DNA of 64,000 bases. Source: Manduca sexta. Lineage: Eukaryota > Arthropoda > Insecta > Lepidoptera > Sphingidae. This document shows, piece by piece, positions 51,401 through 63,600 of this stretch. A model generated the notes under the pieces. That model was not told the DNA's origin, ran no database searches, and saw nothing but the letters and a program-made list of their open reading frames with translations. The position numbers and the translations under genes were made by a program. Each line of letters begins with the position of its first letter. Position 1 is the first letter of the stretch. The stretch covers positions 18,546,777 to 18,610,776 of the forward strand of contig NC_051141.1 of the NCBI RefSeq assembly GCF_014839805.1, written 5' to 3'.

Positions 51401-53870
51401 TAGCAAAATGAACTGAATTACAAGACAAGTATAACGAATTACTGACGTGTTGATTTACAATTGTGGCAAAACTTGGTCACAAAAAGACAGCTCCGCATTC
51501 GATAACAAAATAATAATCAGTGTTTAAATATGAATATTTTATCTTCGCTCGCGCAATAACTAGAAAGTGCAACGTCAATCAATCGCAACTGATAACTGAT
51601 ACGATATATAACTTACATAACAATCATATAACTAATAAACTGACAGTTTGAAAGACCTTTAACAATTCAAGTATTGTCATCACAAACTCTAACAAGGCCT
51701 AAAGCAAAAGTATAAGTTTTTACAAAACATAATTTCCTCGAGTATTTTTTTTCATTTTTACTTTAATGAAGTGTTTTGGGGTACAATTACTATTTAATGT
51801 CTAATTAAGTGACTGATTATCTTGTATAACAAATCTAAACAATGTGTCATGCGTATTTAACTGTTTATTATTTTTATAATTTTTTCATGTTGCTATAATA
51901 ATATTATAGCATTGTATGGGCAATGGAAGCGTAGATTTATTTGTGCGAGCTGTCTTCACATTACGTAAATCTGGATACTTACTAAAATTATATAAAAGAC
52001 ATACAAATATAAAATCCTTTAAAACGTGATTTACATATACATAATTAAAACTGATGGTGTTTGATACAAACCGATTATAAATGTAATAAGAGTGTTTAAA
52101 AGTACCTCAAAAGTATTTGTTTTTTATAAAAAAAACTATTTTATCAATACTAAATCTATCACTTATTAAATAAAATATATATTTTTTTTAATATGCGCGA
52201 CACATAACAATAAGCCCCTAGTGAGGGGAGAATGGGGATCAAATTGACCCAATAAATAATCACCTTATATGTAACATCTGTTTTTGGACCATTAGGTACT
52301 TGTGGTATCATCAACGCATTTACGAACGATCGTGCCTTCGGACCAATAAAGTTTAACTTTTTCTTATGGTATATATAATAAGAGTATGAAATTCTCTGAA
52401 AAGCATTAATTTTATAAGGTAGATGATAATAACCAGCTATAAGATAAAACCAAAAAATAAGTCAAAAAGCCAAAAAATATGTTGAAAATATCACTATGTT
52501 GAAAAAAATTAACTTTCTCGAACGATTTCTTACATAAAATTGGCAAACATGTGTGCCAGTGCAAATAAAAAGAAAATAATACAGAAATCACAACGCGTTA
52601 TATAAAAGAGAGAGCGTAAAACGCGTTTACCCTAATCTCCTTTTTAATAAAAAATATGCCGAATCAGGCAATGTGACGTAGCAACATTAACTTATACATA
52701 AAAAAACGTGATGTTTTTCTGGCAATAGTGCTGTGAGCACTAAACAGACGAAAAGTAAATATATTAGCAGATTTAATCTACGAAAGTATATAAACAAATT
52801 TCATCCTATCAGCTATTCTTACATAATATTTTATCACGAACGGACCAAGGCAACATTCAAAAATAATTACAAAAAATACGCGATACCTAAAATTTAAAAA
52901 ATCTTGAAGCGGTACATTTTATTCAATATTTATCGGCAGTTCTCGCCATAGTTACAATAATTTCGTTAACATTAATTTTAGTTGCTTTATGACCATTTTG
53001 TGACATTAAAACCTGTACATGCGCCAAATACCAAAAGTTCTTGAAAGTTAAAAAAGTGTAACAAAGTAAATCAGCACACACTTAACATAGACGGCAAATA
53101 AAGATATATCACATAAAATACTCAAAATCTTTTGGTACAATGGCTTACAGGTGAGTATATTGTGCACTTCGTAATATTCGGCTCTTCTAGAAGTCAGCTC
53201 AGACTCATCGCTTCGAGCGAATGGCGCTAAAAAAATAAATAACGTACAAAAATTACATTGTTAAAACGAAATTAGGATTTTTGAATCAGTACGTCATTAC
53301 TATACAGTATAAAATGTAGTGCACGCATAGCTTTATTCTGTTAAATAGGTACTGCATTTTAGGACGATAAGTTTGCGCCAACACCTATTCCTAAATTTAT
53401 ATTGCATAAAGAAATAGACATTCGGGTGACTAACAACTAACAAAATAATACAAGATATTAAAATAATACTACTTTTAAAAATAGAAGCTAACTGCTTTCC
53501 TTTCTCGGCGACCCAAAATAACAATTCAATCATAAATTCTTTTTAAATGAAACTACATATATATAATTTACTAACGTAAACAAATACATTGGTATTATAA
53601 TATAAAAGGCCAATGGAAATTACTTTGTGTATGTCCGCTTTTCCCTTATCCTCCCTTTAATTACATGCGAAATATCCACTTAAATTCTGAACAAATTATT
53701 CCGTTGTACGTTAAAAAATCCGAAAGCCTTCATTAGACACTTGAGAAACTCATACGACTCGTTTTTTATGACACCAGCCAAGTTACTCCGACATGACCCA
53801 TTAGAAGAACATCTACTTCATGAGAATTCTTCCTTTCATCCTGTGATATCCCATTTCTAACTTCACACAA
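45473..53870. other. intergenic, 8.4 kb without a recognised gene
   Basis: A short relic of a non-LTR tail lies at about 46170-46240 (CTATCTCGCCTGATAGTAAGTGATG). A 13-bp inverted repeat (ATCTCTACATATA and its complement) lies around 46257-46304. A CpG-richer patch at about 49010-49110 includes GCGCGTGCGC, similar to NRF-1-type sites, but no coding exon or donor is convincing there. Open frames of 104 codons (47267-47581 plus) and 95 codons (49120-49407 plus) lack domains. Confidence 0.4.
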
Positions 53871-54800
53871 ATAATAAATAAATAAATAATAATATTTTTT
53901 ATTGTAAATAACCGAATTTGTTTACAATTTCAATATTATAATTTGTTTGCTAGGTGAGCACTAACAGTAAATAAAATTAAATAAATAACAAAATTGAGTG
54001 AGGTAAGAACTTCTTTAAAACATAATAAGGTAAAAAGGTAGCAAAATAATAATAATTTATAATTTATTTATGATGTTACATAACAATAATTCTATTTCTT
54101 CATAATTCAAATTAAATAGCTAGCTAACAATTGTATTTTTTATTTTAATAGGGCAATCGTTCTTGATGTTACAGTGTTTTGAGACATTGTTATAGATAAA
54201 CGAATGTGAGTAATTATAACACAATAAGATAGAGACTTAACAAATGTGTGTAATATTACACACTGTAATCAATCCTTAGTCAGTGCCAGGCTACTGATAA
54301 TGTGAACTATTCGACTTGTCAAGGTAATGTAAAACGATATCTCGTTATAAATGGCAGCAGGGGGCTTAGCTCTTAGGGCATTCACATTTATTATTTAGGT
54401 CATATACAGGCTTTGGTTTTTGAAATTACAAGCTCTTTGTGAGATTTGTCTGTTTTGACAAAATACATTTTTGTCATCAGTTTTTAATATTTTTACTTAT
54501 TATTACAGCCTATTAATACTCATAAAACTTTAGGCAATAAAAAATAAATAAAAACTCATATACCGCCAGCACAGCCATAACGAACAGTATCCTCAATACT
54601 TATTTTCGTATCTACAATTTAGACTAACATAATACTAGAAGCCAATAAAAACTATAATACAATTTCCGTTAAAAACGAACAATTCAAATAAAGCTATCCC
54701 ATTTGTCGTAGTCACCCGAACGTTACCGAAGTAATTCGAACTCACCAATCGTAAGCCGCGAAAATGGTCGAAGATTGCCGAAGCGCACCGAGTAATTTAT
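53871..54800. other. 3' flank of the reductase gene
   Basis: AT-rich, with an (AATA)n microsatellite around 53871-53895. On the minus strand AATAAA hexamers occur close behind the reductase stop (complement TTTATT at about 54797-54802) and further on. The true poly(A) site cannot be chosen from sequence alone. Confidence 0.4.
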
Positions 54801-54917
54801 TTAATCGATATTTTGAAATTTGAGTATGGCGCGACCTTTGATTTCGGAATTGCACAGTTTTCTCACCACTTCTTGTGCTTCTTCTGCTGGGAATACTGAG
54901 TGAGGAGGCGGCTCGAT
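54801..54917 (-). CDS. reductase exon 4 (terminal)
   Basis: The minus-strand acceptor TTTTTTCAG precedes IEPPPHSVFPAEEAQEVVR, and the exon ends GRAILKFQNID then TAA. The alternation of a proline loop, a helix and a closing GRAILKF strand is the standard C-terminus of medium-chain reductases (GK(I/V)VL). It is phase 0 from exon 3. Confidence 0.92.
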   Translation of the reverse strand: MEPPPHSVFPAEEAQEVVRKLCNSEIKGRAILKFQNID

Positions 54918-57900
54918 CTGAAAAAATAAATGTGTATAATAAAAACCTACTGCTTGGAACGTAAGGCAGACTAATTATCCTAACGAAATTTCATTTAATT
55001 TCCTTATAGTACTTGATAATTGATACCCATAATATGTGACTACCAAGACGTAATAACGTAGGAAAATGTGCTAATTCCAAATTATATGTATAAAAATGTC
55101 ATTATGTTAGTATTACGTCCTAACAACTGGGCTCGTAAGAAATTTATTTATATTAGTAATACCAATGACTTTAAGTACCAGCCATGAAAAATTTGCAGAA
55201 CAAATATTTATTTCGTTCTATTTGAGGAATCACACTTCCTGATTCACACTTCCGCGTCGGCTAAGGCCAAAAACATTCTTCCATAATTCCTAAGGCCGCG
55301 TATTAAATATAGATGTCATAGTTGTAGGTATTGTTATACCCACGTGCCGAGTTAGCGGAGGTAGGACGGAGCACCAACAGTGATAAATAAGCCGTTTAGA
55401 GAAAAAAAATGCAAACAAATATATGATAATGTAGTACTCCTGTTCATCTGTCATCAAATCTAATACCATAAAGATAACTGGATATCGTTTCATTACTTTT
55501 ATTTCAGCATAAGTCAACTATTTGTGAAGTGTAATCAAAGATGATTTTTCTATCACCTTGCAATCGAAGATATTTACTTATTTAAATAAATACATAATAT
55601 ATTTAACAATCTAATACACCTTATTTAGACTTAATAATTGGTGTAATTAAAATTATATAATTAAATATATACACAAATTAAGAAAAATATATACTATTGA
55701 ACTAAATTAATTCAATGTATTTGTCAACAAACGGAACGTATACCCCGCCCCGTTCCCCCGCACATCCCTCGAGGATCCCCTATAACACATGTCGCTAAAA
55801 ACATAATAATTAGTATCCTCACACGTTCGCATCACGTCTACAGCGCAATTGTATCAATTGGTCTGTTGTCGCGTGATAGATATAACTGATACTGATTGAT
55901 AGCACTTTGATTTTTATCGTTCTTTATCTAGTGGTGATTGTTTCAGTGGTGTGTTTTTATTGACGTCAATATACAGAGTAGATGTTTGCGATGGAACAGT
56001 ATGTCAACGAATTTTCTATTCGTATATGTCGGTGTTATTGTGTTTGTTGGTTGGGTTCATGACGTAACCACGATTCAAATACCAATTAAATACGGTTTTG
56101 TTACTAGTCTGGAATTTGTGCTCGATATAGCGATAGGCTCGCGCCCTATCACATCATGGAACGGAACACACTTGGCGAAAAGTGGGTGCCCTGGTTGCGC
56201 CTCTGCATGCCCTTTCGGGGATAAATGCTTGATGTGTGTTCTTCTTTGTTTTTCATAATATTACATTATCTTACATACAACAAAATTTGTATTTTAATAA
56301 TTGATAAAAAACGAATTATTTGTGCCTTTTGCGACGGTACCGACAATGGCATGATTTTAGAATTAAATAGGTATATGAATATAAAATAAATACATTTTTA
56401 TATCATTTTACGCCCACGTGTACATAGTTTTTTGTTGTTCTGGTACAGTAAACTGACATACATTTGACCTTATCTGACCTTAAATAAGTAATACCTATAA
56501 TACTTATGCGTAAGTAAGTAGTCAGAACAAAACTAATCAGTATAAGATACGTCCCTCGCCACTTTCTGGAAGCATGGTGGCCTTTTCTTTTTTTTTTGGT
56601 TTCGCGGAGAAAGTCCCTTATTACTACCGCCCAGCCTTCGTGGGGGGCGACTGAGCGGTTATGCTGGGGTAACCGTTCCTTACGGCCCGGCGTTGAGCCG
56701 CCCGGATTTGATGACGACCTTCGGGCGACCGCCGGGCCGAGTCCCTAACCCGAGTACAACTAACCTATGCACGGCCTACCAGCTAAAACTCCGCGGTGGC
56801 CCTCTTCGGCGCATTAGGGACGACTGCGGGCTTCCTCTGACGGAAGTGTCTAAGTATTCGTCCGCAACCGCCCCTGCGCGGTGCCGCCTTGCGGCCCGTC
56901 TCCTATGGGGGAAGCATGGTGGCCTGCGAGGCCTTTTTTGGATGTAGGATGAGTCGAAAATTCATTGAAACGAGCGACTACTGCAGGCTATAATTGCATG
57001 TGTACGCTGTCCAAAGGGTGTCAGGATGACGAGCGCAGTGTAATCCCACGCAGTACTTTATAATTCAAAGTTCTGTATGGTGCCGCTACTGCTTATTGGC
57101 GATCGGCATTCAACTGCAAAACAAGTAGTCAATAGTAAATTCTCACCTCCCCGCGCGCCACCAGTCCCACCAGCTCCTTGAGCTGCTCGATGGAACCGTT
57201 GGGCACCACCACCACGTTCACGTTCATCTGCTCCGCCTTCTTCGAGAACTTCGGCAGAAGCTTCTCGCCCACGTCCTCTGTCACAAGAGCCACACCACCC
57301 TGCCGAAGATAATTAATGTTAGGCTTTAAGAATCAAACACTAAAATATACGCCTACAACATTATCAAAGTTTCAACAGAAATATTAAGGTGCGCTGAAAT
57401 ATGACAAAAGCAATGCGTATGCGCATATTTTTATCAGTAAGTCTCATTATGTAAAGTAACCTTACGTGTTGATGTTCAAGAAGTAAACTAAATAGATTGT
57501 ATAGAAGCTGCATCAGCCTTATCCAAGCCATCACGTAAAGAAGTGTGCTAAAGTGAAATAGGAGCACGTAAGCGAGGCGCGTGGGGCTTTCGCCTTGTTA
57601 TTTAGATGCACCCTTAGAATATATTACAGTCCTCCGAACTGTCCAGCCAATGAACACCGGTCCTTAATTTTTAGGGTCTAAGGGCAGATGATTTGTATTA
57701 AGATTGTAAGGTGACCGACCGTAGCGAGACACTGCAGCGAGCGGTGCAGCGAGCGCGAGGTGGTGCCGAAGTTGAGCACCACGTCGACGGGCCCGCCACA
57801 CGCGTCCGTCGTGCGCTCGATCAACTGCTTCTCGTACAGGTCCTCCGTCCACTGCACCACGTTCACCCTGGACACCGGGAGTGAGCTTAGAGCTAGTCAT

Positions 57901-58805
57901 TTAAGGCATCAGTATATTCTTAAAATTAAAACATTATAGGGGTCTGGCATACCATACCAATAAATAAAATATGATACTATTAAGTATAATAGATCATCCG
58001 AGCGAAACTTGGACACCCAGATATTTAGTATAAATGTTCTTTCTTATGTTCACAGTAAAAGGGAAAACAATACTCACTCCTCGCACTCCCTGGCGAGCAC
58101 GAAGCCTTCATCCTTGAGCGTTGCCACGGATATACTGATCCGCTCGTGGTACTTGCCGTGCTTGAAGTAGTGCGTGGCGATGCGAAGCGCCCACAGTGCC
58201 AGCCCGCCCGTGCCCACGATCAACACCTTCGCCTTGTCCTTGTGGTCGGGACCCTCTAGGACTCTCTTAAGGCACTCGCTGGCGGTATACACTGTGTTCA
58301 TGGCAAGCAGCGCGCCAGTTGGCAGCATGGCGGCGACGCTCAGCGGCAGCTCGTCCGGTACTCTCACCAAGCATTTGAAGTCCGGTACCACGATGTACTC
58401 TGCATAACCGTGTGGAACACCCTCGTACGGGTACAGCACGATCCTCGTACCCTCCTTGATATCATCTGTACGTTCCGCGGCCTTTCCCACGGCATCCACC
58501 ACTCCAGCAACCTCGTATCCTGGAAACAGCGCGCCGTCTCGGATGCCGATGTGTGCAGGTGTGGAGGAATGTATGCCGAAGGTCTCTAGCTCGCCGGTGA
58601 TGCTGCCGATGCTGCCCACGGAGGAGGTGCTGCATACGGAGGCCGAGCGGGTCCGATTGGCGCGGTAGCAAGCGCCCGCGTACACCACGCGAATACGCGC
58701 GCCGTACATGGGCACGTCCGGCACAGGCACATCAAAGCTAAACACGCACTCCTTCAGGGTCGGCCCGGGCGACTCGATCGACACTTGTCTGCACAGCTTA
58801 CTCAT
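54801..58805 (-). CDS. medium-chain (zinc-ADH-like) dehydrogenase/reductase, 4 coding exons
   Basis: Minus-strand exons 58805-58078, 57867-57720, 57299-57147 and 54917-54801 join with consistent phases into 1146 nt, 381 aa, a normal length for the family. The N-terminal catalytic part contains AGACYR (residues 43-48), FPGYEVAGVVDAVG (94-107) and PYEGVPHGYAEYIVVPD (126-142). A Rossmann nucleotide site follows (VLIVGTGGLALWA, 194-206), and the end is GRAILKF. Members reduce or oxidise carbonyls with NAD(P)H in the cytosol. The Cys46 ligand of classical ADH is kept, but His67 is replaced by Tyr97 of this protein and no clear third ligand is visible. The structural-zinc Cys cluster is absent. This suggests a zinc-independent enzyme; the substrate is unknown. 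Confidence 0.9.
56085..56245 (+). mobile_element. SINE body fragment
   Basis: It shares TTTGTGCTCGATATAGC, GGCTCGCGCCCTATC and CATCATGGAACGGA with the SINE at 25825-26020, and continues to a GGGGATAAATGC tail missing from that copy. It lacks the tRNA-like head. Confidence 0.5.
56568..56925 (-). mobile_element. non-LTR retroelement insertion with 16-bp target duplication
   Basis: GGAAGCATGGTGGCCT occurs at 56568-56583 and again at 56910-56925. Directly inside the left copy is a T-rich run, which is the poly(A) tail of an element read on the minus strand. The body between is about 310 bp of strongly GC-rich DNA without a recognised protein. Perfect duplication plus tail is diagnostic of target-primed reverse transcription. 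It may be a truncated LINE 3' end or a SINE. It lies in the same orientation as the host reductase gene. Confidence 0.75.
57147..57299 (-). CDS. reductase exon 3
   Basis: The exon opens GGVALVTEDVGEKLLPKF after acceptor TTCGGCAG and ends VGLVARGE at donor GTGAGA, phase 0 at both ends. It covers the last strands of the nucleotide-binding fold and the return to the catalytic domain. A valine-rich strand (NVNVVVVPNGS) fits the family. Confidence 0.92.
57720..57867 (-). CDS. reductase exon 2
   Basis: The exon continues the Rossmann fold: VNVVQWTEDLYEKQLIERT, then GGPVDVVLNFGTTSRSLHRS and LQCLAT, in the usual order strand, helix, 'DVVLD'-like strand and helix. The acceptor is TGTCCAG. The donor GTCGGT at 57719 is weak but is the one that joins LQCLAT to GGVALVT as in relatives, where a Gly pair follows this helix. 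Confidence 0.85.
58078..58805 (-). CDS. reductase exon 1 (coding)
   Basis: The exon starts at ATG 58805 in the context GGCAAGATGAG and runs 242 codons plus two bases to donor GTGAGT. It contains the whole N-terminal catalytic domain and the glycine-rich nucleotide site. A Ser/Thr-rich stretch at residues 53-72 looks like a variable loop inserted after AGACYRANR, where classical zinc enzymes carry catalytic-site and structural-zinc sequence. Confidence 0.93.
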
Positions 58806-58821
58806 CTTGCCGACTTCTCAA
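58806..58821 (-). other. reductase 5' UTR segment after a leader intron
   Basis: On the minus strand a pyrimidine-rich tract ending CTTGTCTAACAG stops 16 bases before the ATG, a good splice acceptor. This implies a leader intron and a noncoding first exon further upstream. Confidence 0.5.
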
Positions 58822-60552
58822 CTGTTAGACAAGAGATCGATTATTTAACAAGAAAGTTGTCATCCAGAATGTAGATTTACAAATCCCTGTATAACAATTC
58901 GCTGAGCATGACAGCGTAAAATATCAATATTAAGTCAATTTTTATGCATAATTGCCGACTGCACGCAGGGTGACTCTGGAGTATAGTTATTAATATTTTA
59001 CCACAGGCTGAAGATAGTCACTAACGACGAGTAAGCTTCAGTCTGATAAAAAAATATTATGCGTACATGAACCCAGAGTGACAACGATCATAATTTATAA
59101 CTACATCGTGTCAATTAGCGCATGGTGGCGGCAGTCTGCTCTCATTCAGAGATACACCTTCAAAACGCTCAGCAACATTTATTTCGAACATTTAGGATTA
59201 CATAGATTCGTCAATCAACAGAGTTTAAAATAGACAAGGACAGCCGCAAGCGATATTGTACCGTAACACCGAGCGCTTAGCAACTATTATCTATTGAAGG
59301 GCAAACAATCATCAAAAACGACCTTCGATCCTCCTCTCACGTCACAACCGTCGAAGGTCGTATTCCTCTGGAATCATGGCATTTCATTTCCTACGTTTTG
59401 TCACAAAAAGGATAAAAACGTTGCACGATTCACTATAGTACAATACCAAAATAAATATTGTACTTAAAGCCACTTAAATTCAAGGAATTTTCCTCAACAG
59501 TGCACAGTAAAGAAGAAAAAATATTAAGTGCAGCGCTATGCCTTGAGATTCTAGAATTAACTACGAAACATCGCAAAGCGTTTGTGGAAAGTAAAGTAGA
59601 CGTCAATTTGTTTAATTACATAAAATATGTACAACGTTTATTTTACATTAATGATTTACTTGGGTATGTTTACATTTCGAAATACACATACGATTTAAAG
59701 TAAATCAAATTAAATAGAAATGCATAAAGCAGGAATTTAATGTATGAGATACAAGGTTTGTATCAAAGATTGCGTCTTGAGTGATAGATTTGTTTACATA
59801 TTCAGTCTTACTTATAAACTTTCTTTAACGTTAAGAGGTAGTTAAAGACTAACTTAAATAGCTGTCAAAAACATCACCGGTTTAAACCTAATTAAGAGGC
59901 AAGATGGCGGATTTGACTAACAGCTGATCGAGTAAATTTGTGTTTTAACTAAGCATAGCTTTGCGAATTTTTTATAAGTGAGACTGTATAAGTCTACTAA
60001 AATTTTACGTGTTATTAATATGTTAGTTGTTCCATCATCATTAAATTTAATCATAATGATGAATACATCAAAGAATCACTATTTGTATTCATTTAGAGAC
60101 AATAACATAGTTATAACAAGCGCTGTAAACAGTAGCAGTGATCTGATAAGTTAATTATAGCGTTGTCACTTATCAGTGTTATCACATGCTCTTCAAACAT
60201 TAAATGTTAGGTAATATTAAACGGAGGCCGACCTGTGGAACGTATATTTATATGTAAATACTACATAATTCTTTATACACGAATAAAACATGGGAACAAA
60301 AGTTTGCTTAACACATTTCGCCTTTTTGAAATAATGTAAAGATTTAAACCAATTATAGTATTTCTCCTTGATTATCAAACTAGGAAAATAGTTTTGGGAT
60401 TGTTTTAAAAGCTTGCGAACACAAACACAATCATAGATTTTTGAAAATATAATGTTATCATTCGGAACTTAATCCCAGCTTTCCCAAATGGAAATCTCTT
60501 CGTTACGTTTGAAGCGTTACAGAAATCTATTTACTTTTTTTATCAGACTTAC
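58822..60552 (-). other. leader intron of the reductase gene (inferred)
   Basis: No coding exon is recognised. An 11-bp inverted repeat ACGACCTTCGA / TCGAAGGTCGT stands at 59318-59328 and 59351-59361. A YY1-like CAAGATGGCGGA lies near 59902. An 81-codon plus-strand frame at 59458-59703 is AT-rich and lacks a known domain. Confidence 0.45.
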
Positions 60553-60646
60553 ATCCAGCCTCACTTCACCACTCTCTTCCTTATGGCCGCGGGATGCGCA
60601 TGCGCACGAAACTTCCGTCGAACGGCAGAGCTAATGGCGGTCTGAA
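60553..60646 (-). promoter_or_regulatory. likely reductase promoter and noncoding first exon
   Basis: On the minus strand TTCAGA (60646-60641) fits an arthropod initiator. About 30-40 bases on come an ETS-like CGGAAGT, then the exact 12-bp palindrome TGCGCATGCGCA (60595-60606), an NRF-1-type site, and a GC-rich stretch. The segment ends GGAT followed by a consensus donor GTAAGT (60552-60547). It would splice to the acceptor beside 58821. This is an inference from motifs; there is no transcript evidence. Confidence 0.4.
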
Positions 60647-60699
60647 TGATATGAACAAGAGACGCACGCACAAGTACCAATCAATTATCACCAGTTCAC

Positions 60700-63600
60700 T
60701 TGAGAATGTCGGTGACTTAAATTAATATTTGCACGGAACGCAACGTACATTATATCAATCGTGCGCTTCATTATATTTTGCAAAAAACACAATTTCGTGA
60801 AAACGACAGTGCGATTGTACCGACAAAAATGTTAATGTCAATATTTGCTTTGAGGCATTGTAAGGCTGCGACAACAAGTCAAGTGTCAAATCAGTGCAAG
60901 TCATAAGATTATATCAACAGGTTTCCTGCTAAAATGCCTTTGACTGCTGACACCATAAAAAGGGATGTCGTCCATCGAGTGATGGTAAAAAAAACCAAAC
61001 GGCAAACCTACTACACTGTCAAGGGCAGCATAATGTTTAATCGATGGCATCTCCCTGGCTGAAACAGCTTACCCATGCTGATGATAAAACTATCAACAAA
61101 TCTGCTCGCACAAAGATTACTTAATATTTTACGCCCCTGAGCCAAACCCCAACGATGTCCTATCCCACATTTGCATACTTATTAGGTCTTCCAAAAACGG
61201 GCCAGCGCATTCCATACACGTCCCCAATTAATCAAGCCTCTACCTTCTTATAGCAACCATCGTGGACACCCGGCCAAATGACGAAGACAATACGTCTCGC
61301 GCGAATTGTTTGAACACAGATGTTTTTTTTACACAGCACCATACCCGACGAGCGATTTATTTCCGTCGATGATCACAAATGGCCAGCCGGCGCCGCGCCG
61401 TGAGCTTCGCCCACTGACAAGCGATTTACGATTGCGAACAATTTAGGTTATTACTGTGACACATTACTATCAGATTTTTTTTATATATGCGTCCCGTTTA
61501 TTTGTAAATATTGATAGAAATAGTTTGTAGTCCATTTACAACTATTTCTGCTGCTAGCTTGCTAACATTATTGGGTTCCAGTTTGACGGCCAATATAATC
61601 ACTGAATCAGTGTAATATTAAATTCTGATATTCCAGAGTAAGAACAGCGCAACGCTAAATACACTAGCCTGTGTCCTATGAACCGGCTTGTTCTCTTATT
61701 TATTGTTTAAAAACAAAAGAATCTTCGTATAATAGTCAAGGTAATTACGAACGTTCAGAAGAGTAATATTCAAAATTAATTCATATTTTATCAGAGGACG
61801 CTGTGACATCTTGACACACGGACATTTCAAATACGACAGCGACTTATATCCAATTGGTAATAACTTTTGGAGCACAAATTTGGTTCTGATGTCTAGTCTA
61901 TAACTAATAATACTGTTTAATGTTTTTGTATTTTCTAAATATTACCGAACCGTGTAAACGCACGCATCAAGCTTCCTGTGCCAATAACAAAACATGTTTA
62001 TAAACAATTAGCCAATCGCTCCAATTTAACCGTTCCGAGAAGCCAATTATAATAAATGAGTTAGGAAAATGAATATCAAATCACATGAAGCATTCGTGAC
62101 CAACGAACTACAACCGAAAAGTGGCGAAGCAAACACACCTTTAGAACGAAATGACCTATCTCAAAATTTATGTATGTATTTCTGGTTTTGCTTTACCCAA
62201 ATTAGTATTGTTAGATAATTTGTTCATCATCGTCATCAACTGTAGAATACTTACACTGAAGTGAAGTGTAAAAGTCAGTCAAAGACTAATAAACCCACAA
62301 AGTTTTCCACAAATAGATATTTTATGAATTAGGTATCTTAGTTCTGATGAACATTTTGTGCGATTGCTCGATGCGCTCCGGTGGACAGGCAGCCTCGACA
62401 CCGCTCCCTTCTATTGGCCTAAGGTTTAAAATGGCCGCAAGAGACTAGCTCCTTTGCTGTTGGTAGGATACATTTTACATCCACCCGGATAGTGACAACC
62501 GTCTAAAAGGTGTTAAAACCCGCCATGGTGGTCCCCAAAATGTGTCGCGTTCCGGGATCAGCCTGTGTATTCGGTTTCAACATGCCGGCATAATTGTTTC
62601 GAGTGCCGAGGGGTAATCATCTCTCGTCACTCAACATTCTATTGGAGCCCACTACATTTACTATATAAGGTGCTGTGGGATCAGTCTGCCATGCGCGTAA
62701 AAAAATAATCGAGCGTATCAGCAACTGTATGTAATAATTTCATTGTTATTTATGCAAATTACCGGACTTATGTTCCAGCAGCCGACAATGTTTTTTATGG
62801 TAACTTAATGTCTACAAGACTTGTATTGTATGATTGTGCGCATATTGTGGCGACTTATTGACATCAGAACACCGTAATAGAATTGACCGGGGCCGAGACG
62901 GAATATTGGCAGCGAAAGTTACGTTGGAATAGTACAACTTAAACACTTGAAGATAAACATAGATTGTAAAAATTAAAACAAATTGGTATTGGACATACCA
63001 ATTTGCGAGAATATTAATGACGTCACGTGCAGTTAGACCGAGAATCGAAAGCCTCTAACACGCAATATTCACCTAGAACCTAACGCTATGACATCAAGAC
63101 AACCTTCAGAATATCCAGTCATTGTATTTTAATGGGCTTGTGCATTAATAATTTTATGTAGTCAAGTTGTTATCGATGTTTCGAGTTCAATGACCTCAAC
63201 AATTATAGTACAACTCTTGGCTGTTATTTCGCGACATCTAAATATATTTCTTGTTATAAAGCTTAAAATTGTTTACGAAATATTTCGCATATTTTACAAA
63301 CGAAATTTTTTAAAGAGAAATTAAATTTTATATTGTTTACAAAATCAACTTTGCCATTATTTGGAAGCACTGGTGATTCATTATGAGAATGCAAACAAAT
63401 CATTTAATTACAATTATACAGCCTTGCAAATGGTATTATGAAATCTTGTAGTTATTTACATATCATCAAGTAATTAATACAATATGTTTATAATTTATAA
63501 TCTGAGATAAAAAAAACATTATCTATACTGCACATTACTTATACTTTTATGTTGTTACTTACCTCTAGTTACCAATGTAAAAAAAATAATCCTTTCCAAT

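Larger units (their letters stand above)
54918..57146 (-). other. reductase intron 3, 2.2 kb
   Basis: It contains a non-LTR insertion with target duplication (56568-56925), a SINE-body fragment at about 56085-56245 and otherwise AT-rich DNA. Borders on the minus strand are GTGAGA and TTTTTTCAG. Confidence 0.8.

Noticed and set aside
56693..56947. 84-codon open frame in GC-rich DNA
   Set aside because: It falls inside and across the end of the non-LTR insertion, on the strand opposite the element. GC-rich composition alone explains the lack of stops.
58174..58668. Plus-strand frames of 70-77 codons
   Set aside because: They are antisense to the reductase coding exon 1, which has clear family motifs.
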